Shown: positions 9,222-18,641, counted from the first letter of the stretch. The stretch is 45,941 nt of DNA from Candidatus Gastranaerophilales bacterium (GCA_016282705.1 JAEELO010000034.1:1-45941); one strand, 5' to 3'. The notes: generated by a model not told the origin, from the letters alone. Program-made: numbers and translations.

Positions 9222-11000
9222 TTACAGATCAACAACGTCTTCCGTATCTTTTATAATTCTTGGAGTAATCATGAATAATAATTCTTCTTTCTTCAAAGAT
9301 TTATTTTGATTTCTGAAGAAGAATCCAAGAATAGGAATATCACCTAAAATCGGAAGCTTAGTTACTGTATCTGATTCATTATGTTGAATCATACCGCCTA
9401 ATAACAATGTTTCTTCATCTTTAATTCTTATAGATTTCATATCAAGATTGTGTCTTTGCAATAATGTAGCTGCAGTATATGTTGAACCATATATTGAATC
9501 AACAACCGGTTTTAATTCAGATGAATAATCAGGCTTGATATCAAGTGATACATAACCGTCCGGACTAATAAACGGAAGAACTTCAACTTTAATACCGTTA
9601 TCTTTACCAATTTCATATGTTTTTTGAACAGTCGGGAAACCAAATCCGCCACCCATTGAGTTCTCAACAATCTGAACGGTTGTTGAAGCGATATAATCTT
9701 GAGTTAAGTCTATAACTGATTTTTTACCGTTTGTAATAATAATTTTCGGATTTGCAAGCATTCTTGCTTTCTTATTTTGAATTAAGTAAGAAATAGCTTG
9801 CTGCAATGTATGAGCACTTGAACCGTTGCTCGGACCATGCCAGCTAAATGAATTTGTGCTGAATCCTGTATTATCAAATGTTAAATTTAAATGTTTTCCT
9901 GTATATAACCAAGTGTTATTGAAGTCTTTTGCACCTTCTTCACTTAAAGCCATAATTGAAATTTCCAAATATGCTTGCGGTTGTTTTCTGTCATTTTCCA
10001 GAATAAAATCATTTACCATTTGAATTTGCTGTTCACTACCGCCAACCATTGTTAATGTACCTAACTCAGGTTGTACATATATTGTTACTGTCGGTTTTGA
10101 TTGGAATGAAGATAAATTACCTGTTTGAACTCCGCTTGTATATACACAAGCAACAGTACCACCGCCAATTGTACCGGCAGGAGAAACATCAACACCACTT
10201 TGTGATTTTACTGATGCATTTAACTGTGATTGAGAATTACCGACATTGCCTTGGCTTGATAATGAACCTTCAAACGGTAATTGGAATAATGTTTGACATA
10301 TCATCTTTGCCATTTCAAACGGTGTTGTATGATTTACTCTGTATGTTGTCATTACAGGTTTTTTATCAAATCTGTCAACGATTTTCTTTGCCATTTGGTA
10401 ATCAGCATCCGTACCAAAAATCATTAATTCATTTCTGTCAGAGTTTGTAGTTACGATAGGACCATATGACAAACCTGGCATATTCATACCAAATATATTA
10501 GTATTTAAGAAATGTGCCAAATATGAAGCATCTGCATATTTGACCGGTAATATTGTAATATTATCTTTCGTTAAATTGATATTTTCTGCACTTGCAATAC
10601 CGACTACGAAAATGGTTTTATCTTTAATGACATATGTTAAATCACACATTTTCATAACCATTTTGAAGGCATCTTCGAGTCTTACATCAACCAAATCTAA
10701 TGTTACCGTACCTCCGGCTGATTGATGGAATACTATGTTCATTCCTGCCTTATCTGCAAACATTCTTAATACTTGCTGAACATCCGTATTTCTCAAGCTC
10801 AAATTAATTTTTTGACCTCTGTCATCAAAATTTACATTCCCGGCAAGATTTATCTTATTCGGAGTACTGTAATCACTTCTTACTGCCGGTTGCCCCAAAT
10901 CGTACACAAGAGGAGCCGCCATTGCCATATTATATGCAAGTACTGACACACATCCCGTTACTATCAAAAGCCTTGATATACTTTTTAACTTTCTTTCCAT
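9222..11000 (-). CDS. Outer-membrane secretin (PilQ/GspD family)
   Basis: A 592-residue protein with a signal peptide (residues 1-29, cleavage near AMA). An STN/N0-type domain ('VQQVLRMFADKAGMNIVFHQ') comes first, then secretin N-type repeats (about 150-240 and 310-345). The C-terminal secretin barrel has the signature 'LLGGMIQ...LPILGDIPILGFFF' and ends 'ELLFMITPRII'. Secretins form the outer-membrane gate for pili or exoproteins, so the cell should have an outer membrane. A Ser/Gln/Gly-rich stretch (about 250-290) interrupts one of the N-domains. Gene order supports a role with the adjacent ATPase and platform protein. Confidence 0.93.
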   Translation of the reverse strand: MERKLKSISRLLIVTGCVSVLAYNMAMAAPLVYDLGQPAVRSDYSTPNKINLAGNVNFDDRGQKINLSLRNTDVQQVLRMFADKAGMNIVFHQSAGGTVTLDLVDVRLEDAFKMVMKMCDLTYVIKDKTIFVVGIASAENINLTKDNITILPVKYADASYLAHFLNTNIFGMNMPGLSYGPIVTTNSDRNELMIFGTDADYQMAKKIVDRFDKKPVMTTYRVNHTTPFEMAKMICQTLFQLPFEGSLSSQGNVGNSQSQLNASVKSQSGVDVSPAGTIGGGTVACVYTSGVQTGNLSSFQSKPTVTIYVQPELGTLTMVGGSEQQIQMVNDFILENDRKQPQAYLEISIMALSEEGAKDFNNTWLYTGKHLNLTFDNTGFSTNSFSWHGPSNGSSAHTLQQAISYLIQNKKARMLANPKIIITNGKKSVIDLTQDYIASTTVQIVENSMGGGFGFPTVQKTYEIGKDNGIKVEVLPFISPDGYVSLDIKPDYSSELKPVVDSIYGSTYTAATLLQRHNLDMKSIRIKDEETLLLGGMIQHNESDTVTKLPILGDIPILGFFFRNQNKSLKKEELLFMITPRIIKDTEDVVDL

Positions 11001-11023
11001 AATATATGCTTTAACTCCTCTAA

Positions 11024-12109
11024 TTAATGTTTGTTTTTATATCTTCCTGCAAATTTACTTTCTAAATTTGCAACTGATTGTTGTTGTTCCAAACTTCCTT
11101 TGGTAAATAATTCACCAACTGAAGCTACATAACTGTTATTTTTATATGTAATTTGTACTTTATCTTTCGTTATATTTTGAATTTTGTATCCCGCAATAAC
11201 ATCACCTATTTTAACAAATTGGTCCATGCCATTTAAATTAACAATAGCCGAAGGACTTTCATTGTCATACAAGATACCTGAAATTTGAGTTTGTAACAAT
11301 CTTGTAAGATTTTCATCCTGAATTGAAGCCGTAGGCGGTTCAATAATTTCAAATTGAGTATTGTTAATAACTTCATAAGGAGCCGTTCTGCTTGAGGTTA
11401 TAACAGGTGGTTTAAATGGATTTATTTTACCTACTGCTTTATTATATGTTACAACTATAGAATCCGCATCGTTTTGTGAAGAATTGCCTTGATTTTCAAA
11501 TAAATCAGCTTCATTTGTATTATGCTGTTCAGGTTGAGCCTCACTAACGGTTGCAACTTGTTGTTCTCCGTTTTCATTTTCTGTTACAACATTTGTTTCA
11601 TTATTATTTTCATTAAAATTAACACTCATCATGTTGTTAGTTTCTTCGCCGCCTGCTTCATCAAAAAACTGACCGGCTAAATCTTCGCTATTTTGGTCGC
11701 CTTCACCGCCTTCGCCGCCTTCGCCGCCTTCACCATTACCTTGGTCATTATTATTATCATTTTGAACCTGCTGTTCTTGGTTTACAAAAGCAGTGTTATC
11801 AGTATCATTCTTATTTGCTGTTAATTTAGGGATAGCAATTGCACCTGCGGCTATCAATAACACAAGTAATATTGCAATGGGAACAATAGGACTTTTTTTC
11901 TTTGAAGGTTCTTCTTCATCTTCATATTCCTCTTCGTCACCTTCATATTCCCCATCTTCATATTCTTCATATTCTTGATTTTCGTCCTGTTCAGAACTAC
12001 CGTCATCATCATAGGAATTTTCATCTTCATATTCCAATGTCTCATCATCTGCGACATTGTCTTCTGTATATTCCATATCTTCCCATTGATTATCTTTGTT
12101 ATCTACCAT
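11024..12109 (-). CDS. Acidic single-pass membrane protein, PilP/GspC-like
   Basis: The first gene of the secretion operon. ATG at 12109 is preferred; a GTG at 12118 is an in-frame alternative. The N-terminal ~75 residues are extremely Asp/Glu-rich and cytoplasmic. One membrane helix follows (PIVPIAILLVLLIAAGAIAI), then a low-complexity Asn/Gln/Gly/Glu linker. The C-terminal domain has 'INPFKPP', 'GILYDNESPSAIVNLNGMDQFVKIGDVIAGYKI' and 'VQITYKNNSYVASVGE'. That pattern matches the HR/PDZ-linked region of GspC and the PilP beta-sandwich, which bind the secretin N-domains. Function is inferred from this and from adjacency to the secretin. The DNA of the linker contains a short tandem GAA/GGC-type repeat encoding GGEGGEGGEG. 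Confidence 0.8.
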   Translation of the reverse strand: MVDNKDNQWEDMEYTEDNVADDETLEYEDENSYDDDGSSEQDENQEYEEYEDGEYEGDEEEYEDEEEPSKKKSPIVPIAILLVLLIAAGAIAIPKLTANKNDTDNTAFVNQEQQVQNDNNNDQGNGEGGEGGEGGEGDQNSEDLAGQFFDEAGGEETNNMMSVNFNENNNETNVVTENENGEQQVATVSEAQPEQHNTNEADLFENQGNSSQNDADSIVVTYNKAVGKINPFKPPVITSSRTAPYEVINNTQFEIIEPPTASIQDENLTRLLQTQISGILYDNESPSAIVNLNGMDQFVKIGDVIAGYKIQNITKDKVQITYKNNSYVASVGELFTKGSLEQQQSVANLESKFAGRYKNKH

Positions 12110-12146
12110 ATCTCTCACTCTTTATTCCGAATAAGTTTCTTTTTAT

Positions 12147-12175
12147 ATTCTACATGCATTTGCTTAATTGGGCAA
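12147..12175 (-). promoter_or_regulatory. Probable promoter of the secretion operon
   Basis: On the minus strand TTGCCC (12170-12175) and TAGAAT (12147-12152) are separated by exactly 17 bases, giving transcription from about 12140, some 30 bases before the ATG at 12109. The -10 box has one mismatch to consensus and the -35 has two. Confidence 0.5.
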
Positions 12176-12345
12176 ATTTAATTTTAAAATATTTATTTTG
12201 TTTACGAATATTAATAATATAATTATTATTCTATCATAATTATAGTACTACAATAAAAAGTTTACGTTGTTTTTTTAAGTTTTACGTCAATCATTTGCAT
12301 GAATTTTTGTAAATTAATATTATTTTTCATCTGATTTTTCTTTTG

Positions 12346-12371
12346 ATATATAAATAATATTATTTATATAT
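12346..12371. repeat. Perfect 26-base A/T-only palindrome
   Basis: Bases 12346-12371 are self-complementary and made only of A and T. The palindrome lies between the tRNA-Cys gene and the secretion operon, 13 bases from the tRNA 3' end, and may be the tRNA terminator structure or a cruciform. No poly-U tract directly follows it on the minus strand, so its role is open. Confidence 0.5.
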
Positions 12372-12384
12372 AAAAACAAACAAA

Positions 12385-12456
12385 AGGCGGCACCCAGATT
12401 CGAACTGGGGGATAAAAGCTTTGCAGGCTTCTGCCTTACCACTTGGCCATGCCGCC
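12385..12456 (-). tRNA. tRNA-Cys(GCA)
   Basis: The minus strand has acceptor GGCGGCA/TGCCGCC, discriminator T, anticodon loop with GCA (CCTGCAAAGC) and T-loop GTTCGAATC. CCA is not encoded. It lies 18 bases downstream of tRNA-Gly, so the two are probably co-transcribed. Confidence 0.95.
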
Positions 12457-12474
12457 ATAAATCTTAAATAAATA

Positions 12475-12547
12475 AGCGGAAGACGGGACTCGGACCCGCG
12501 ACATTCTGCTTGGAAGGCAGACGCTCTACCAACTGAGCTACTTCCGC
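12475..12547 (-). tRNA. tRNA-Gly(TCC)
   Basis: The minus strand has acceptor GCGGAAG/TTTCCGC-type pairing with discriminator T, D-arm TAGCTCAGTTGGTAGAGC, anticodon loop CTTCCAA (anticodon TCC) and T-loop GGTCCGAGTCC. CCA is not encoded. Confidence 0.95.
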
Positions 12548-12621
12548 ATCATACTAATTTCGCTTCAAATATATACTACATGAAAAGTTTTTATTTCGCA
12601 ACTAATATTTTTACCTTATTT

Positions 12622-13890
12622 TTATTCCTCTTCTGCTGTAGTTATATCTTCTAATATATGTTTATATATTTTTTCGGCACTCGACTCATTATAGTCTATT
12701 ATTTCATTTATTAATTTAAGACGTGCTTCTTTCTTATAATCATTTCCTTTTATTAAAACTTCATTGAATAATGCTTCTATTTCTTCATTATTATGAGCAA
12801 AATAATATTCTTCTGTTATTTTATTGCCAAGTTCATTTAACTTCATTGCATTGTTATTTATAATACGAATTAACGGTTTTTGGCTCGGCAGATATTCGGC
12901 TAAAAACGAACAACCGTCTGTTATCATTAAGTCAGAAGTTTTAAAGATATCAAAATAATCACCCTGTTCATATATTGTTCCTATTTGACGCCATTCATCG
13001 TAATATTTTTCCACTGCTTTTTTGTCCATAGTTTTACTTCTTTGCAGTGCATATTTTAATCTGGGATGAGGCTTAAATATCCAAGTTGTTTCAGGATGTT
13101 TTTTTGCAAGTTCCAATATAAATTTTGATGTTTCTACAAACATAGACAAGTGAAGCCCTCTTTTATCTACGGAATGATGCGGGGCATATATAACTCTTTT
13201 TTTGCTCTTGTCTTTCCAGAAATCATCTTTTGCAGGCTTTTTATCCAAATAAACATCAATTTTCGGATATCCTCCTACAAAGCAATTACTTAAATCATAC
13301 TTTTGAAAACTTTCATACCTTTTGATATTCAATTCATGCTCTACCAAAAATTTATATAAATATGCATGGAAATTTGCCGTATAATCATCTTCCGTATCCA
13401 TTAATTCATAACTGTATGAAGAATAGCAAGGCAGAGCATACTCCGAAACTTTTTGAGGAGTATAACCTTCAATTAAATCATACTGCTGATCATAAAATAA
13501 TATATCGGGATGAAAATCTTTTATTTCCAAATATTTGCCATCTTTATATGCATATTCAACTCTCATATTTCTGGATTTAAAAAACTCATAATTTTCTTCA
13601 AGATTATTACGTGTTTTATCTTTGCCTTTATGGCTCAATATTAATAAACTGATTAAAATAATCGGTTCAAATCTCTCATCTTTTTCAAAAATTTCATACA
13701 AAGACTGATATGCCCATTTTTGATTTTCACGAACCAAAAAAACAACCCTTATTTTATCCGTCTTTATTTTTTTCGCCAGACTTGCCAGCTTTTTTTTATA
13801 AGATAATTGAACTTCCTTAGCATTAAGTATATTATTTTTTCTATCTTTATTTAAAAATGGAAATATTTTTTCTATTATTTCATTTTTCAT
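12622..13890 (-). CDS. CDP-glycerol glycerophosphotransferase-like GT-B enzyme
   Basis: A 422-residue soluble or peripheral enzyme resembling PF04464, the TagB/TagF family that moves glycerol-phosphate from CDP-glycerol onto a surface-polymer acceptor. Conserved stretches are 'VIYAPHHS' (about residue 234), 'TWIFKPHPRLKYAL' (about 270) and 'SDLMITDGCSFLAEYLPSQKPLIRI' (about 317-342). The last two correspond to the family's HP and DxSS-like donor-site motifs. It stands alone, without other teichoic or capsule genes, next to tRNA genes. The acceptor is unknown; modification of a capsule, LPS or glycan is more likely than classic wall teichoic acid in a secretin-bearing cell. Confidence 0.82.
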   Translation of the reverse strand: MKNEIIEKIFPFLNKDRKNNILNAKEVQLSYKKKLASLAKKIKTDKIRVVFLVRENQKWAYQSLYEIFEKDERFEPIILISLLILSHKGKDKTRNNLEENYEFFKSRNMRVEYAYKDGKYLEIKDFHPDILFYDQQYDLIEGYTPQKVSEYALPCYSSYSYELMDTEDDYTANFHAYLYKFLVEHELNIKRYESFQKYDLSNCFVGGYPKIDVYLDKKPAKDDFWKDKSKKRVIYAPHHSVDKRGLHLSMFVETSKFILELAKKHPETTWIFKPHPRLKYALQRSKTMDKKAVEKYYDEWRQIGTIYEQGDYFDIFKTSDLMITDGCSFLAEYLPSQKPLIRIINNNAMKLNELGNKITEEYYFAHNNEEIEALFNEVLIKGNDYKKEARLKLINEIIDYNESSAEKIYKHILEDITTAEEE

Positions 13891-13945
13891 ATTTACCCAA
13901 AAGAATACATCTAATTAACAACAAAATAATACCTCAAAAAAGAAA

Positions 13946-14491
13946 TTAAATATATAAAGATTTAACAGCAAGATAAACAAACATTATAACCGCAAGAGAT
14001 TTTAATATTTTTGAATTAATTTTTTTAAGAAGAGTTGAAAGATTAAAACCTAAAATAGAAAGCATAAAAGTTATAATTCCGATTAATACAGCAGGAAATA
14101 TAACTTTTGTTTCCAAAAATCTTATGGAAATTCCCGCCCCTAATGCATCAATACTTGTTGCAACAGCAAGACAAAATAAACACCATAATGAAATGCAATT
14201 ATTTTTTACATCTTCTTCCGCCGATATAACTTCTTTTAAAAGCTTAATTGCCAATAAAATAAAGACACTAAATACAATCCATTTGGAGAAATTCTTTATA
14301 TATATATAAATATAGTCGGCAATATACCAGCCGATTATCGGCATTAAGAATTGAAAGAAACCGAAAGATAAAGCAAGTTTTAAAACATTCTCAAATCTCT
14401 TTGAAGTAATAATCAAACCATAAGAAAATGAAACTATCATTGCATCTAAAGCAAGTGCCAGCGCCAGTATAATAATTTCATAAATACTCAT
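13946..14491 (-). CDS. mntP: Putative manganese efflux pump MntP
   Basis: A 181-residue membrane protein with six predicted helices and the MntP (formerly DUF204) twin signatures 'ALALALDAMIVSFSYGL' near the N-terminus and 'ATSIDALGAGIS' in the middle. The two membrane aspartates are those needed for Mn(II) export in the family. Length is close to E. coli MntP (188). No yybP-ykoY-like leader was recognised upstream. It follows rpsP on the same strand with a terminator between, so it is likely transcribed separately. Confidence 0.87.
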   Translation of the reverse strand: MSIYEIIILALALALDAMIVSFSYGLIITSKRFENVLKLALSFGFFQFLMPIIGWYIADYIYIYIKNFSKWIVFSVFILLAIKLLKEVISAEEDVKNNCISLWCLFCLAVATSIDALGAGISIRFLETKVIFPAVLIGIITFMLSILGFNLSTLLKKINSKILKSLAVIMFVYLAVKSLYI

Positions 14492-14524
14492 ATTCTAATA
14501 CCTTCTTAACGGATTAAATATAAC

Positions 14525-14556
14525 ATAAAAAAAACCGCTTTTGTTAAAGCGGTAAA
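14525..14556 (-). terminator. Terminator of rpsP
   Basis: On the minus strand CCGCTTT and AAAGCGG pair and are followed by eight T residues, starting about 30 bases after the rpsP stop at 14588. Confidence 0.85.
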
Positions 14557-14587
14557 TAAGTGTTCTCTTTCCCTGTAAAAATTTTTC

Positions 14588-14962
14588 TTATGCAGAAGCT
14601 TCTTCCGTAGCAGGTGCTTCTTCAGCAGGTGCTTCTTTTTGTGCAGCAGCTGCTTCTTTTTCTGCTTGAAGTTTAGCTTGTGCTTTTTTGGATATTTTTG
14701 CTGTTTCTTTCTTAACGTAATTTAATTTGCCTTCTTCATTGCAGTTATTAATTAAGAATTGAACAGTTTGTGTTGGTTGTGCACCTTTTTTTATCCATTC
14801 CAATGCAGATTGTTTATCTAACTGCATTTCTTTTGTTTTCGGATTATAGTAACCTAATTGTTGAATCGGAGCTGCTTCTCTTTTTGTTGTAGAGTTCAAA
14901 ACAACAATTCTGAACATTGGGTTCTTTTTATATCCTAATCGTCTTAATCTAATCTTAACCAT
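14588..14962 (-). CDS. rpsP: 30S ribosomal protein S16
   Basis: The N-terminal 80 residues are a standard S16 ('VKIRLRRLGYKKNPMFRIVV', 'LGYYNPKTKEMQLDKQSALEWIKKGAQPTQTV'), an RNA-binding protein of the small subunit. A tail of about 35 residues, Ala/Glu/Lys-rich, extends the protein to 124 residues against about 80-90 in E. coli. Such tails are common in some lineages. The usual partners rimM, trmD and rplS do not follow; the gene is closed by its own terminator. Confidence 0.97.
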   Translation of the reverse strand: MVKIRLRRLGYKKNPMFRIVVLNSTTKREAAPIQQLGYYNPKTKEMQLDKQSALEWIKKGAQPTQTVQFLINNCNEEGKLNYVKKETAKISKKAQAKLQAEKEAAAAQKEAPAEEAPATEEASA

Positions 14963-15142
14963 GCGGTTTACTCTCCATTTTTATATGCAACTTTGCCTAT
15001 AAGGCATTTGCAGCCGTCGGACACTTAGCTTTAAAGAGGATAACCAAGTAATCCATCTATATAAAAACATAAGCAAAATAAATAATCAAGTGATTTTTTT
15101 TTATTTTTGTAACTTTACTTAAAGAAATAAAAAATCGTAGTA

Positions 15143-15151
15143 TGATATAAT
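15143..15151 (+). promoter_or_regulatory. Extended -10 promoter before the kdsC-like gene
   Basis: TGATATAAT is a perfect TGnTATAAT extended -10 element with no good -35, placing the start near 15158, about 20 bases before the ATG at 15180. The same type of element appears at 35774-35782 and 45600-45608. Confidence 0.65.
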
Positions 15152-15179
15152 TTGGGAGTGAACAAAAAGACAAAAATCT

Positions 15180-15662
15180 ATGGATATAAGACAAATTAAA
15201 GAAGGAAGCATTAAAATATTTATCTGTGACTTTGACGGTATTTTTACAGACGGTAAACTTACCGTATATTCTGACGGAAAGACTTCAAAAACCATAGATT
15301 ATAAAGATATTATGGCTATAGCCAATATAATAAAAGGCGGCATTAAATTTGCCGTTATATCGGGAGAAATATCATCAGCTATTGATGAAGTCCAAAAAAA
15401 ATTTCCGATGATAGATACTTTCCAAAATGAAAGAAAAAAAATAGAAGTACTAAAAAAGCTGCTTGATAAGTATCAAATAAAACCGGAAAATGCTCTGTAT
15501 ATGGGTGACGATATTAACGATATTGAATGTTTACAATACGTAACATTTCCTGTTACAGTGAATGATGCTCACGATTCCGTAAAAAATCTTGACGGAATTT
15601 TTATAACATCCCGTAACGGAGGAAATGGTGCAGTAAGAGAAGTTGCGGATTATATATTATGA
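15180..15662 (+). CDS. kdsC: KdsC-like HAD phosphatase (Kdo-8-phosphate phosphatase family)
   Basis: A 160-residue HAD hydrolase. DxD is D17/D19 in 'CDFDGIFTDGK', the second motif lies in 'FAVISGE', the lysine region in 'QNERKKIEVLKKLL', and the metal-binding motif is 'GDDINDIECL'. Length and the squiggle-only cap match KdsC, which dephosphorylates Kdo-8-phosphate for LPS inner core, or the sister nonulosonate phosphatases. No other Kdo or sialic-acid genes are near, so the sugar is uncertain. Its stop overlaps the start of the TPR gene (ATGA), implying translational coupling. Confidence 0.82.
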   Translation: MDIRQIKEGSIKIFICDFDGIFTDGKLTVYSDGKTSKTIDYKDIMAIANIIKGGIKFAVISGEISSAIDEVQKKFPMIDTFQNERKKIEVLKKLLDKYQIKPENALYMGDDINDIECLQYVTFPVTVNDAHDSVKNLDGIFITSRNGGNGAVREVADYIL

Positions 15663-17365
15663 AAAATTTTTTCAGACAGATATATAATAAAATTCTTAAA
15701 TTTGATGAGTTTACTAATCAATATTTAAAAATCAGCCATAGTATAGAAAATCCTTCTATTGCATATACCAATTGGGGGAATTATTTCGCAAATTTAAAGG
15801 ATTTTAAAACGGCTATAGAAAAACTTGAAACAGCAATGCTGATGTCTAATCAGAACCCGAAACCTTGCATATACCTCGGTACAATATATGCAAAACTTAA
15901 AGAATTTGATAAAGCAGAAGAAGTACTAAAAGAAGCTATACGTAGAGACTCTCAAAATTCATATACATATTCCGTTTTAAGCAGTATTTATGTTGCACAG
16001 GACAGATTTTTTGAAGCGGAAGATAATTTAAGAAAAGCATTAAAATTATCTTCATCAAATTCAGAGATATATTTAAACTACGGAATTCTTTATGCAAAAA
16101 TGCAAAAGAAGGCAAAAGCTATTGAAATGCTAAAAAAAGCAAAGTTTTTCAATCCGTCGAATATGCATATATACTTTATTCTTGGAGTTTTATTATTTGA
16201 AACTGAAAAAATACAAGAAGCCTTTATTGAATTTAAAGAATTAGAAAAATTAAATCCGAAATATAAAAATCTGAATTATTATATGGCACTTTGCTATAAA
16301 AAAGAATCAAATAATCTTGCTGTACTTGAATATGCACAACGCGCACTTGAAGATGACCCTGATAATCCTTCAATATACGTTCTGCTTGCTCAAACATATA
16401 TTAATCTTGGCAGGAATGAAGACGTACAAAAAATTTATTTACAAGGAGAACAACACGGCATTAGTGATTTTGAATTCTTCCTTTCATGGGGGATTTCTCT
16501 TTTAAGAATTAACAAAATACAAGAAGCAAAAGAAAAAATTCAAAAAGCTATTGAAAAAGATTCAAAAAATTCAATTGCTTTATATCGTTTGGGTTCTTGT
16601 TATTACAAAGAAAAAAATATAGATGCGGCAGAAGAATATTTTAAAAAAGCGCTTGAAATTGATGCATACAATACATCTGCCATTGCCGATTTGGGAATGA
16701 TATATTATGAGAAAAAAGACTACAATTCTGCAATACAACAATTTTTTAATGCAATAAACATATCAACCGAAAAAGCATATTTGTATTTTTACGTTGCAAA
16801 TTGCTACTATAAAATGGAAAGATATAAAAAAGCCATTGATTTTTATGAAAAAACGATTGAATACTATCCAAGCCATATAGAAGCATATATAAATTACAGC
16901 GTTTGTTTACTGGAAACAGGAAATATAAGAGAAGCATTAAGAAAAATAAGAAATGCTTATCAAATAAACAGAGAATCGGAAAAAATTAATTTAATATATG
17001 CACTTATAGATTTAAAATCAGGAATATATAGTGACACTATAGAAAAAACTGATATTATATTAAATAAAAATCCGGATAATATTAAAGCAAAAGTAATAAA
17101 AGTACAGGCATTAATAAATATGAGAAAGTCTCAAGATGCTTTAAATATACTGGATACCTTTTCCGATGAACAAAAACAACAAGGAATTTATACATATTTA
17201 TCATATCTTGCATATAAAATACTTGTTGAAGATAATCCATCGAACTATAATAAAAACATGCTGAATGAATATTTAAGCAAATTAAATGAAATGAATACTG
17301 AAGAATTTAACACAAGCAATATCAATTCATATCTTATGAACGAAATAAACATTAATAAAGGATAA
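15659..17365 (+). CDS. Tetratricopeptide-repeat protein
   Basis: A 568-residue protein made almost wholly of TPR units from about residue 35 to 470 (e.g. 'AYTNWGNYFANLKDFKTAIEKLETAM', 'ALYRLGSCYYKEKNIDAAEEYFKKALEI'). No signal peptide or membrane helix is evident, so it is probably a cytoplasmic protein-protein scaffold. The gene overlaps the kdsC-like gene by four bases and ends four bases before lysC. TPR proteins near LPS genes sometimes help in envelope assembly, but nothing in the sequence shows the partner. Confidence 0.9.
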   Translation: MKNFFRQIYNKILKFDEFTNQYLKISHSIENPSIAYTNWGNYFANLKDFKTAIEKLETAMLMSNQNPKPCIYLGTIYAKLKEFDKAEEVLKEAIRRDSQNSYTYSVLSSIYVAQDRFFEAEDNLRKALKLSSSNSEIYLNYGILYAKMQKKAKAIEMLKKAKFFNPSNMHIYFILGVLLFETEKIQEAFIEFKELEKLNPKYKNLNYYMALCYKKESNNLAVLEYAQRALEDDPDNPSIYVLLAQTYINLGRNEDVQKIYLQGEQHGISDFEFFLSWGISLLRINKIQEAKEKIQKAIEKDSKNSIALYRLGSCYYKEKNIDAAEEYFKKALEIDAYNTSAIADLGMIYYEKKDYNSAIQQFFNAINISTEKAYLYFYVANCYYKMERYKKAIDFYEKTIEYYPSHIEAYINYSVCLLETGNIREALRKIRNAYQINRESEKINLIYALIDLKSGIYSDTIEKTDIILNKNPDNIKAKVIKVQALINMRKSQDALNILDTFSDEQKQQGIYTYLSYLAYKILVEDNPSNYNKNMLNEYLSKLNEMNTEEFNTSNINSYLMNEININKG

Positions 17366-17369
17366 AATA

Positions 17370-18626
17370 GTGGGAATTATTGTACAAAAATTCGGAGGAA
17401 CATCAGTAGCCGACCCTCAAAAAATACATAATGTAGCAAATGCCGTTATAAAAGAAAAAGAAAACGGGAATGACGTCATTGTAGTTGTATCAGCAATGGG
17501 ACATACAACAGATTATTTAATAAAACTTGCAAAAGAAGTAACTTTAACACCTGATTCAAGAGAAATGGATATGCTTCTTGCAACGGGAGAACAAGTTTCA
17601 ATTGCACTATTAACTATGGCAATTCAATCACACGGGTATAAAGCCATAAGTATGAACGGACAACAAGTCGGAATTATAACAGAATGTATACATTCAAAAG
17701 CAAGAATTGTAGATATTAAAACAGAGAAATTACAACAACATTTAAAAGAAGGTAACATAATTGTAGTTGCCGGATTCCAAGGTGTAACACCGGATGGAGA
17801 AATCACAACTTTAGGAAGAGGCGGTTCAGATACATCCGCTGTTGCAATAGCAGCAGCAGTTAAAGCTGAAAGATGCGACATATACACGGATGTTGAAGGT
17901 GTTTATGCTACGGATCCGAGAATTGTTCCTAATGTACAAAGAGCAGATGTCATTTCTTATGAAGAAATGCTTGAACTCGCAAGAGTGGGAGCAAACGTCC
18001 TTCATCCGCGTTCCGTTGAAACAGCAAAGCAATTTAATGTACCTTTAAGAGTAAGAAGCTCTTTTAAACTTGAAAATATGGGAACTTTAATTATAGGAGT
18101 AGAAAATATGGAAATATATAAACCGGTGGCAGGTGTTGCAGCTGATTCTTCACAGGTAAGAATTTTATTATCCAATTTGCCTGATATTCCGGGTACTGCG
18201 GCAAAATTATTCGGTTCATTGGCAAAAAATAATATAAGTGTTGATATGATTATTCAATCACTTGCAAGCAACGGTACCAACTCTATTGCTTTTACCGTTG
18301 ATGCTGATGATTTGGATAGTGCTTTAAAAACATTGAAAGACGAAAAAAATACGGTTGGGGCGGCAGAAATTTTAACCGATGAAGATATTTCAAAAGTTTC
18401 TATTGTAGGTGCAGGTATGGTTGACAGACCGGGTATTGCTGCAGATATGTTCAGAGCATTAGCCGAACAAGATATAAATATTAAAATGATTTCTACCAGT
18501 GAAATAAAAATAAGCTGTCTGGTCGACAAATCTAAAGCAAATGATGCAATAAAAGCTTTATGTAAAGAATTTGGTCTTGAATCAAATGAAATGGCAGAAG
18601 TAAAAGGCGATTTACCTAACGTATAA
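17370..18626 (+). CDS. lysC: Aspartate kinase
   Basis: Translation starts at GTG 17370. 'IIVQKFGGTSVAD' is the N-terminal kinase motif, followed by 'TLGRGGSDTSAVA' and 'DIYTDVEGVYATDPRIV', which bind aspartate and ATP. Two ACT domains (about residues 265-340 and 345-415) give allosteric control by lysine and/or threonine. It catalyses the first step towards lysine, threonine, methionine and diaminopimelate. At 418 residues it is the monofunctional kind, without a homoserine dehydrogenase fusion. It is the last gene of the kdsC-TPR-lysC operon. Confidence 0.96.
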   Translation: MGIIVQKFGGTSVADPQKIHNVANAVIKEKENGNDVIVVVSAMGHTTDYLIKLAKEVTLTPDSREMDMLLATGEQVSIALLTMAIQSHGYKAISMNGQQVGIITECIHSKARIVDIKTEKLQQHLKEGNIIVVAGFQGVTPDGEITTLGRGGSDTSAVAIAAAVKAERCDIYTDVEGVYATDPRIVPNVQRADVISYEEMLELARVGANVLHPRSVETAKQFNVPLRVRSSFKLENMGTLIIGVENMEIYKPVAGVAADSSQVRILLSNLPDIPGTAAKLFGSLAKNNISVDMIIQSLASNGTNSIAFTVDADDLDSALKTLKDEKNTVGAAEILTDEDISKVSIVGAGMVDRPGIAADMFRALAEQDINIKMISTSEIKISCLVDKSKANDAIKALCKEFGLESNEMAEVKGDLPNV

Positions 18627-18641
18627 ATTGATTTAAATAAT

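Noticed and set aside
11695-11735. Short tandem DNA repeat as a CRISPR or regulatory repeat
   Set aside because: It is a coding GGEGGEGGEG low-complexity linker within the PilP/GspC-like gene, with no spacers.
14963-15179. Leader between rpsP and the kdsC-like gene as a riboswitch
   Set aside because: A small 'gcctataaggc' stem exists but no known riboswitch core could be matched; divergent promoters explain the space.
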